From contig JAAYZQ010000288.1 in NCBI GenBank assembly GCA_012514775.1, positions 1 through 58,850 on the forward strand: 58,850 nucleotides of DNA. The letters run 5' to 3'. The position numbers were made by a program, and so were the translations under genes. This document shows positions 53,130-58,850 of the stretch, one piece after another (position 1 is the stretch's first letter; the number at the start of each line of letters is the position of its first letter). This DNA is from Anaerolineaceae bacterium. Lineage in GTDB: Bacteria > Chloroflexota > Anaerolineae > JAAYZQ01. The notes beneath the pieces were generated by a model. The model searched no databases. It was given only the letters and a program-made list of their open reading frames with translations, and was not told the DNA's origin.

Positions 53130-53590
53130 CTCGTATTTCCCTCCTTTGGAACGAGGTCTGTCAGTTTTGCGTCCAAATCAGGTCCGTTGAGGTGCCATTC
53201 GCCCTGGTCGAACAGCAGGCTGGGGACCCCGCCCTTCGCGTGGCGGCGAATGATCTCGGTCAGGTCTTCTGCGGTGGGCGTGGAGTAGTGGTGGCCGCAG
53301 ACGACGATGGCCTCCTGGTGCTCCTGGTCCACACACAGAATAGAGACGCCCGGCTGTTCCCGGAGCAACGAAACAGCCAGGCGGCAGTTGTCGCCATTCA
53401 GATCCATGACGACGAGGTCGGGGCGCAACGACTTGAGGCGCTCAGGAGCATCGACTACGCTGCCGTAAATTCCGATCACCCCAATCTCGACGGTGCCGTG
53501 CAGGCAGGCCTCGACGGATTGAATAAAGAGTGCATCCCCAAAGAGGATGACGAGCTCTTGGTCTCTCGAGGAGTTGTCGGTTTGCTCCAC
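53126..53590 (-). CDS. Atypical receiver-like protein B (paralog of 39562-39924)
   Basis: A 154-residue protein with receiver-like pattern: VILFGDALFIQSVEACLHG, PDLVVMDLNGDN with a possible phospho-Asp (D63), ILCVD, and VVCGHHYSTPTAEDL where a receiver would have the conserved Lys. It aligns along its length with protein A, including an HH pair (H100-H101), and has about 35 extra C-terminal residues. GTG start at 53590 behind GGAGG; translationally coupled to the secreted protein gene downstream. Likely regulatory, but no output domain is seen. Confidence 0.75.
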   Translation of the reverse strand: MEQTDNSSRDQELVILFGDALFIQSVEACLHGTVEIGVIGIYGSVVDAPERLKSLRPDLVVMDLNGDNCRLAVSLLREQPGVSILCVDQEHQEAIVVCGHHYSTPTAEDLTEIIRRHAKGGVPSLLFDQGEWHLNGPDLDAKLTDLVPKEGNTR

Positions 53591-53647
53591 GTGGAATTGC
53601 CTCCGTTGCCAGCCGGGATGGGACTGCGGGGTCCCGCAGGTGGATGG

Positions 53648-53869
53648 CTAGCGGCCACCCAGCACGTGCAAATAGCAGTGTCCGGCACCAGGCGGCTCGG
53701 TCCCACCCTGGCCGGGGTTCACGTGGGTCCACCCAGGTTGGGGACCCAACTGGGCCCAGCCCGGCGGGGTCACGCCAGGCTGGCCGCCACCCCTTGCGCT
53801 TGCCGGCAATGCGGCGACGAACGACACCAGCAACAGCACGACCAGGAACAGAACGAACATCTTGCGCAT
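53648..53869 (-). CDS. Small secreted Gly/Pro-rich peptide
   Basis: A 73-residue protein with a clear signal peptide (about 1-25, ending near PASA) and a mature part of about 48 residues rich in Gly and Pro, containing Trp pairs (PPGWAQLGPQPGWTHVNPG) and one Cys in GHCYLHVLGGR. The ATG at 53869 has an ideal AGGAGGTG site, and a good promoter lies 130 bases upstream, both of which support a real gene. First gene of the cluster; function unknown. Confidence 0.65.
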   Translation of the reverse strand: MRKMFVLFLVVLLLVSFVAALPASARGGGQPGVTPPGWAQLGPQPGWTHVNPGQGGTEPPGAGHCYLHVLGGR

Positions 53870-54336
53870 GTGTGTCACCTCCTCTCAACTCCTATTCATT
53901 GCTCCGTAGTCATGACTTTCTACGATTGGGACTATCCTCATTCTGGTGCCCGAGGCCCTCATTTCGCTGGTGGTGAAGGGTGGCTGTAGCTGCCATTATC
54001 ATACTCGAAAGGCGAGCGGTATTCAATCGCTCAAGTTGCCCCAGGGCTATGAAAAAAGAGGGATGTTTGCCCGGACGAAAGCCCCGCCCGGACTAGGTCT
54101 TGTGGCGGGTGGAACTAGTTATCGGGCGGGAGGGGGAGGAGGCGTGCATCGGCGTCTGCCCCATCCCTTGCTCTGACCACGGGGCACCTGATGCGGCGCG
54201 GCAGGAACTGACCTCCCCCCAATCCTCGGTGGAGGGAAGCCCATTGCGCCCGCACGCCGGCGCGGGCGGACGGCCCCGCTGAAGTGGGGAGTCCTTCGCG
54301 AATGGGTGGGAGTTGGCTCTTGCTGCGGGGGGTAGG
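53870..54336. other. Intergenic region between the peptide gene and the NarL-type regulator
   Basis: 467 bases. It holds the promoter at 53998-54026 and a leader of about 120 bases with a short palindrome AGTCATGACT near 53906. The part 54050-54336 is G-rich with direct GCCCGGAC repeats (about 54077-54104) and short inverted repeats; no gene, riboswitch or strong terminator is recognised. Confidence 0.5.
53998..54026 (-). promoter_or_regulatory. Promoter at the head of the electron-transfer cluster
   Basis: TTGAAT (54026-54021) and TATGAT (54003-53998) are 17 bases apart on the minus strand. It would start near 53991 and drive the peptide, receiver-like protein B and secreted protein, and perhaps the cytochrome genes. 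Confidence 0.6.
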
Positions 54337-55002
54337 CTACTTGGGGGGAGGGATGAGGCCCTCGCGCAGGGCAAACTGCGCGGCTTCGTGGCGATGGCTG
54401 AGATGCAGCTTGGCGAGGATGTTGCGCATGTGGCTCTTGACAGTGTGCACGCTGAGGCACAAGGCCTCGGCTATCTCCATGTCGGTGGCGCCGCCGGCGA
54501 CCAGGCCCAGCACCTCCTGCTCGCGCCCGGTTAGCACCGCCACGTCTTCGCCCGACTGGCGCGCCGGCTGCTGCGCGAGCCGTCGAAACTCGTCCAGCAT
54601 CCGCCCGCCCAGGGTGGGGCTGATGGCGGCCTCGCCCCGCACCGCACCCCGAAGCATGTTGATCAGGTCCCGTGAGCGGATGCTCTTGAGGAGATATCCC
54701 TGGGCGCCGCTCTTGATGGCTTCGAAGAGCTGCTCGTCGTCGTCGCTGACGGTGAGCATGACGATGGTCGTCTTGGGAAGCTCGGCCTTGATCTTCTGGG
54801 TCGCTTCCACGCCGTTGCATCCCGGCATGGAAACGTCCATGATGATCAGGTCGGGCGTCAGCTCGCGCGCCTTGACCATGACCTCCAGGCCATCGTTCGC
54901 CTCTCCCACGACTTCAAAGTCGGGGAGGGTGTTCAGAATCCCACACAATCCTTCGCGAAAGAGGGAATGGTCATCGGCCAGAAGAACCCGAAGTTTGGTC
55001 AC
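54337..55002 (-). CDS. NarL/FixJ-type response regulator
   Basis: A 221-residue regulator. Receiver domain with VLLADDHSLFREGL, phospho-Asp in LIIMDVSMPGCNG and Lys in YLLKSI; LuxR-type helix-turn-helix at about 150-215 (LTGREQEVLGLVAGG, ICLSVHTVKSHMRNIL-type block read as ALCLSVHTVKSHMRNIL). GTG start at 55002 with AAGGAG. It follows the sensor kinase by 46 bases and lies directly upstream of the electron-transfer cluster promoter, so it may control that cluster. Confidence 0.94.
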   Translation of the reverse strand: MTKLRVLLADDHSLFREGLCGILNTLPDFEVVGEANDGLEVMVKARELTPDLIIMDVSMPGCNGVEATQKIKAELPKTTIVMLTVSDDDEQLFEAIKSGAQGYLLKSIRSRDLINMLRGAVRGEAAISPTLGGRMLDEFRRLAQQPARQSGEDVAVLTGREQEVLGLVAGGATDMEIAEALCLSVHTVKSHMRNILAKLHLSHRHEAAQFALREGLIPPPK

Positions 55003-55048
55003 AAATCGCTCCTTTCTCGGTTCGTCGTTGTGCCCTGCACGGACCGTC

Positions 55049-57610
55049 TCACGAGACGTCCTGCGGCATGGAAACCTGTCCCGGATGCACCGTCCATGCC
55101 AGGAGCACGCGCGTGCCCTGTCCCGGCAGCGAATCGATGTGCAAATGGCCGCCAATGCGGGCCGCGCGGGCGCGCATGATGCTCAGTCCAAAGTGATCGC
55201 CCGGCGTCGGTGTCGCCGTGGGGTCGAATCCCCGTCCGTCGTCCGATATGGTCACCATCAGCCGGCTGCCCTGCTGCTCTAGGAACACGGCGATACGCCG
55301 TGCCCGGGCGTGCCGCACGGCGTTGGCTAGCGCTTCTTGCACCACGCGCTGCACCTGCTCCTGTTGGTCCGGCGTCATGAAGAGTGGGCTGGACACGCGG
55401 CTGACAAACGTGATGGACTGGGCGCTAGTTTCCGCCGCTTCAATGGCGGCTTGCTCCAGGCAGGCCTGCAAGGGCTCCCGGGGTTGGGGGCTTTCGCGCA
55501 GGCTGGCGATGGATAGCCGCACTTCGCGCGTGGCCCGCTCGATGGCCGCCTGGATATCCCGGTACTGGTCCAGCACGGCCTGCACCTGTCCATCCTCCAG
55601 CAGGTCGGTGGCATAATCCGCCTTCAGGGCCAGGTAGCTCAAGATCTGGGCCAGTCCATCGTGCATCTCGGCCGCGATGCGCTGGCGCTCTTCCAGGGTG
55701 GCCATGCGTTCCACCTGCGAGTAAAGGTAGGCCTTTTCCAGGGCCAGGGCGGCGTGGTTGGCAAAGCTCTCTGCCCACGCTACCTCGTCGGAGCGCCAGA
55801 AGCGGGGAGCTCGCTGATCGAGAAAGAACAGGAAGCCCAGGGGCCTGTCCTTGCCCAGGAGGGGAATGCACAGCAAGGCGCGCGCGTGCAGTGTCGCCCG
55901 CCAGTAGCCGTCCAGGCGTTCATCGGCCTCCGTGTCCTGGATGGCGATGGTAGACTGCCGCGCCAACAGGTCGGCCAGGAGGGGACTCTCCTCTGGCCTC
56001 AGATCCAGGTCCGGTGCCCCTTTTTCGTACAGGCCGTGGACAAAGACAACCGTTGCGTCCTGTCGTTCCTCGTTCCAGCGCGCGACCACGGCAGCGTGAC
56101 AGCCCAGGAGCATGGCCGTTTGTTCGCTGACCTGGCTGTAGATGGTGTGTGGATCCAGCGTGCCCGTCAGCAGTGTGCTGGAGGCGTGGAGCAGGGCCAG
56201 TTCCTCGGCCCAGCGGCCCGTCTGCTGGTAGAGGCGCGCGTTCTCCACGGCCACACCGATCTGCTGGCCGATGGCGGCCAGCAGATCCAGCTTGGGTGGA
56301 GACAGGGCCTCGGGCTGCCGGGAAGCGAGCGACAGGGCGCCCAGCGCCTGGTCGCGGGAGACGATGGGCGTGCTGACCAGGGTCCGAAAGAGGCCGTAAT
56401 TGGCCCCTGGCTCGCCGCCCTGCCCGTCACCTATGTTGATCACCACCGGCTTGATGCTGCCCACGGCCTGCTCCGATATCCCGGGGCAGCGGCAGCCTTC
56501 CCCTGTGTGCTGGCCCAGACAGCTGGAGAGAGGCGCGCCGCGCTCTGTCTGAAGCACCAGCGCACCGCTTTCCGGATCGAGGAGGCAGACACAGCCGGCG
56601 TCCATCTCCAACGCGGGGATGACGGTCTCCAGGGCTGTCTCCAGGATGGTCTCCAGGTCCAGGGAACCGCTGACGGTGGCTGCGATGCTGTTTTGCGCGG
56701 CCAGCTCGGCATTTCGCCTGTCGATGTCTATCTGGGCTTGCTCGCGCTCGCGGATCTCGACCTGGAGCCGCTGGTTGGTCCGGGTCAGCTCCGTGGTTCG
56801 TTCCTTCACAAGCTCTTCCAGATGGTCCCGGTACGCGGCCAGCGATTGCTCGGCCCGCTCCTTTTCGATGGACTGCTCCCTTATATAGACATAACCCAGG
56901 ATTGGGATGGCCAGGATGTGGAGGCCATTGCACACCCTGCAAAGGACGTCATCGTAGCGGTGCCCCCAGGCAAAGTTCATGATCCGGAAGATGCCGATGA
57001 GGACGAAAAAGCCGAGGGTCAGCGACACGATGCGGCTCAGCCATCCCCTCTCCTGGCGCAGGCGGGCAATGGCGACCGCGGCAAAGACGCCGGTGACAGC
57101 GAAAAAGATCGTTCCGCCCCAGGTTCGGTTGAAATGAGCATCGGGGTTGGCCATGGCGAGCTGGCGCCAGGACCACCATGTCACCAGGAACATCACTGCT
57201 GTCGTAGCCAGTCCGATGGTCATGAAGCGGCGCGAGGTGGACGGCTCGTCGAGGATAAAACGCAGGAAGGCAGCCGCCACGACGACGATGGCGGCCATGG
57301 TCAGGGCATGCTCCAGCGGCTCGGAGAGGTGGCTGGAGGGCGGCAGGAACGTGACGTTCAGGAGGTGGGCCGAGACGTGGCTGAACATGAACCCTTCGCG
57401 GGCAAGACCTAGCCCGAAGCCCCACAGTAGCAGCCTCTCGCGGGGAAGCGATCGGTGGCGCTGGCGGGACCACGCGACGATGAAGAGCAACAGCCAGAGG
57501 ATAGCGGCCAGGCCAAAGCGCACCAGGTTGTTTTCCTTGGGTCCGGGTCCGCCGGCAAACTGGCCCAACAGAAGGAGCACGTAGTCGATGAAGCCTTGAA
57601 GCCTATCCAT
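55049..57610 (-). CDS. Membrane sensor histidine kinase with two GAF domains (NarL-type, HisKA_3)
   Basis: An 853-residue kinase. The first about 245 residues contain around seven transmembrane helices, followed by a coiled coil (about 250-310), a GAF domain (about 315-460) with several Cys (GCVCLLD, SSCLGQHTGEGCRCPGI) that could hold a cofactor, a second GAF domain (about 475-615), the dimerisation/His box ERQRIAAEMHDGLAQ (His near 645), and an ATPase domain with DDGRGFDP. The paired regulator is the next gene. The Cys-rich GAF and the context hint at redox sensing, but that is inference. Confidence 0.93.
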   Translation of the reverse strand: MDRLQGFIDYVLLLLGQFAGGPGPKENNLVRFGLAAILWLLLFIVAWSRQRHRSLPRERLLLWGFGLGLAREGFMFSHVSAHLLNVTFLPPSSHLSEPLEHALTMAAIVVVAAAFLRFILDEPSTSRRFMTIGLATTAVMFLVTWWSWRQLAMANPDAHFNRTWGGTIFFAVTGVFAAVAIARLRQERGWLSRIVSLTLGFFVLIGIFRIMNFAWGHRYDDVLCRVCNGLHILAIPILGYVYIREQSIEKERAEQSLAAYRDHLEELVKERTTELTRTNQRLQVEIREREQAQIDIDRRNAELAAQNSIAATVSGSLDLETILETALETVIPALEMDAGCVCLLDPESGALVLQTERGAPLSSCLGQHTGEGCRCPGISEQAVGSIKPVVINIGDGQGGEPGANYGLFRTLVSTPIVSRDQALGALSLASRQPEALSPPKLDLLAAIGQQIGVAVENARLYQQTGRWAEELALLHASSTLLTGTLDPHTIYSQVSEQTAMLLGCHAAVVARWNEERQDATVVFVHGLYEKGAPDLDLRPEESPLLADLLARQSTIAIQDTEADERLDGYWRATLHARALLCIPLLGKDRPLGFLFFLDQRAPRFWRSDEVAWAESFANHAALALEKAYLYSQVERMATLEERQRIAAEMHDGLAQILSYLALKADYATDLLEDGQVQAVLDQYRDIQAAIERATREVRLSIASLRESPQPREPLQACLEQAAIEAAETSAQSITFVSRVSSPLFMTPDQQEQVQRVVQEALANAVRHARARRIAVFLEQQGSRLMVTISDDGRGFDPTATPTPGDHFGLSIMRARAARIGGHLHIDSLPGQGTRVLLAWTVHPGQVSMPQDVS

Positions 57611-57622
57611 GTCTGGCTATCC

Positions 57623-58850
57623 TCAGGGGATTGCCTCTCGCACGATCAACGGCAGCCAGATATGGCTGCGGGCTCGAGGTTCCAGGGGTCCATAATAGAC
57701 AAAGGCCCTGCCCACCGGGTCTTTCTCGAGCTTGTACTTGGGCGCGCCGATGGCGATCGCCAAGAATCCGGTGTTATCGGGCCTGCCCGCCGGGCCCACC
57801 GCAAACCCGTAGTAGGCTTCCGCCTTGTCTCCCGATTGGACCCATCCGGGTGTGTGTTGCAGGCCGGCGGGCGAGCCGAAATAGAGAAGAACAACGCCGT
57901 CCAGCCTTTGATCGTACGTCTCACGGTGCGCGCCAGCCAGAACGTCATCGTGGCCATCCCCGTCCAGATCACCGGCCGGCGCTAGGCTGGAGCCAAAGTG
58001 CGAGTGGGGCTCTCCTGCCGTGATGACGACGTCGGGGTGCTCTCCGGGACCGGTGTCCGAGCCATGGTAAACGTACAGCGCACCGAGGGTGACCCGTATT
58101 TGATCACCAGGGGCGCCGACGACGAGGTCATTGTAGCCATCGCCGTTAACGTCACTGGCCAGGGCCACCGCCGATCCAAACCAGGCGCCCTCCTGTTCGC
58201 CGTAGGCGGTCCAGGCGGGTGTGGCCGCCAGGCCCGAGGGCCCACCGAGGTAAAGAGCCGCAGTACCTGCGTCGGCTCCGTTGAAATCGTAGGTGGGCGC
58301 ACCGACGAGGAGGTCGGCATAGCCATCGCCGTTGACGTCGCCCCCGCCGGCCACGGCGCTGCCCAGGCCTGCGCCTGCTTGCCCCCCCGCCAGCAGGCGG
58401 TCAGGGGCAGCGGGCAAGCCCCCTTCGGAGCCGTAAAAGATCAGGACCCCCCCCTCCTTGTCCAGGGTGCCGGGGTACCAACGGGCACCGATGAGGAGGT
58501 CGTCGTAGCCATCGCCGTTTAGATCGCCACCTCCGGCGACGGTGTGGCCCAGGTTCGAGTCCCTGTAGGGGCTGATGAAGGACCAATCGGGTGTTGAAGA
58601 CAGCCCGTCCCTGGAGCCATAAAAGACCATGGCCGCCCCGGTCTTGGTGGTGCCATTGTTATACTCCGCAGCGCCGACCACCAGGTCGCCATAACCGTCG
58701 CCATTGAGGTCGCCCGCCGCTGCCACGGCCGCGCCAAAGCGAGAGCCCTGCTGCCCGCCGCCCAACCGCCAGGCCGGAGTGGTTGCCAGGCCTCCGGGGC
58801 CGCCGTAAAAGAGGCTTGCCACTCCTTCTCGGTAGACCAGGTCCTGGGCG
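57623..58850 (-). CDS. FG-GAP repeat secreted protein (partial, N-terminus missing)
   Basis: The frame is open to the right edge, so the start is off the window; about 408 codons are present. It consists of at least five FG-GAP (integrin-alpha-like) repeats of about 65 residues with calcium loops such as GDLNGDGYGDLVVGA, GDVNGDGYADLLVGAP and GDLDGDGHDDVLAGA. The C-terminus HIWLPLIVREAIP has the same [YW]LPLI element as the secreted protein at 49800. It ends 12 bases before the sensor kinase gene and may be part of the same transcript. Probably a cell-surface beta-propeller. Confidence 0.88.
   Translation of the reverse strand, partial: AQDLVYREGVASLFYGGPGGLATTPAWRLGGGQQGSRFGAAVAAAGDLNGDGYGDLVVGAAEYNNGTTKTGAAMVFYGSRDGLSSTPDWSFISPYRDSNLGHTVAGGGDLNGDGYDDLLIGARWYPGTLDKEGGVLIFYGSEGGLPAAPDRLLAGGQAGAGLGSAVAGGGDVNGDGYADLLVGAPTYDFNGADAGTAALYLGGPSGLAATPAWTAYGEQEGAWFGSAVALASDVNGDGYNDLVVGAPGDQIRVTLGALYVYHGSDTGPGEHPDVVITAGEPHSHFGSSLAPAGDLDGDGHDDVLAGAHRETYDQRLDGVVLLYFGSPAGLQHTPGWVQSGDKAEAYYGFAVGPAGRPDNTGFLAIAIGAPKYKLEKDPVGRAFVYYGPLEPRARSHIWLPLIVREAIP

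Noticed and set aside
53946..54176. 76-codon plus-strand open frame
   Set aside because: No Shine-Dalgarno, crosses the minus-strand promoter, and ends in Gly-rich low-complexity sequence.
54093..54374. 93-codon minus-strand open frame after the NarL-type regulator
   Set aside because: It overlaps the end of the regulator gene in another frame, is low-complexity Ser/Pro/Ala, and has no ribosome site.

Overview
The window is GC-rich bacterial chromosome, most likely from a Chloroflexota of the Anaerolineae type. The evidence is a long dcw cell-wall/division cluster with a small basic protein (DUF1290) beside ftsA, a B12-dependent ribonucleotide reductase, an ECF sigma/DUF5667 pair, and secreted proteins ending in a [YW]LPLI tail. 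This is inferred from gene content and style; no marker gene fixes the lineage. Nothing looks like an insertion sequence, prophage or CRISPR array.

Layout. 1-7,950: yggT (partial), yggS and pgeF on the minus strand, a plus-strand GerMN lipoprotein gene, then nrdR, a CinA-like gene, nrdJ and ydcF on the minus strand. nrdR sits behind a sigma70-type promoter and two NrdR boxes 31 bp apart. 8,183-26,170: one minus-strand dcw cluster in the order mraZ-rsmH-ftsL-pbp-murF-mraY-murD-ftsW-murG-(CvpA-like)-murC-murB-ddl-ftsQ-sbp-ftsA-ftsZ. It lacks murE, starts from a promoter followed by four 10-bp GTGG repeats (MraZ box), and has an internal promoter that would make ddl mRNA leaderless. 26,237-26,420: tRNA-Ser(GGA) with its own promoter and terminator. 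26,432-27,135: a DUF3786 gene. 27,189-37,520: a plus-strand information-processing run, nusA-ylxR-infB-rbfA-nrnA-truB-(ribF::archease)-rtcB-sfsA. rimP is absent, and the nusA leader holds two perfect 12-bp hairpins.

37,533-58,850 (all minus strand) is the most unusual part. Read in transcription order it has: an FG-GAP repeat protein (partial); a NarL-type sensor kinase and regulator; a promoter followed by a small secreted peptide, an atypical receiver-like protein and a 1,109-residue secreted 'choice-of-anchor O'-like protein; cytochrome b and Rieske protein; a 6-heme, a 12-heme and a 33-heme cytochrome c with a zinc-ribbon membrane protein between the last two; then an ECF sigma factor (with an ECF-type promoter), a DUF5667 protein, a second receiver-like paralog, SurE and a receiver-GAF protein.

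The three cytochrome genes carry 51 CxxCH motifs. The simplest reading is a quinol-oxidising b/Rieske complex feeding a very large multiheme wire that carries electrons across the cell envelope, possibly to an extracellular acceptor. The 33-heme protein is built from two-heme modules of about 37 residues and has an N-terminal DUF5667-like helical region, related to the domain in the protein encoded next to the ECF sigma factor. A second notable object is a RibF-archease fusion directly upstream of rtcB, which ties an FMN/FAD enzyme to the activator of the RNA ligase. All functional statements come from motif reading; no database search was run.
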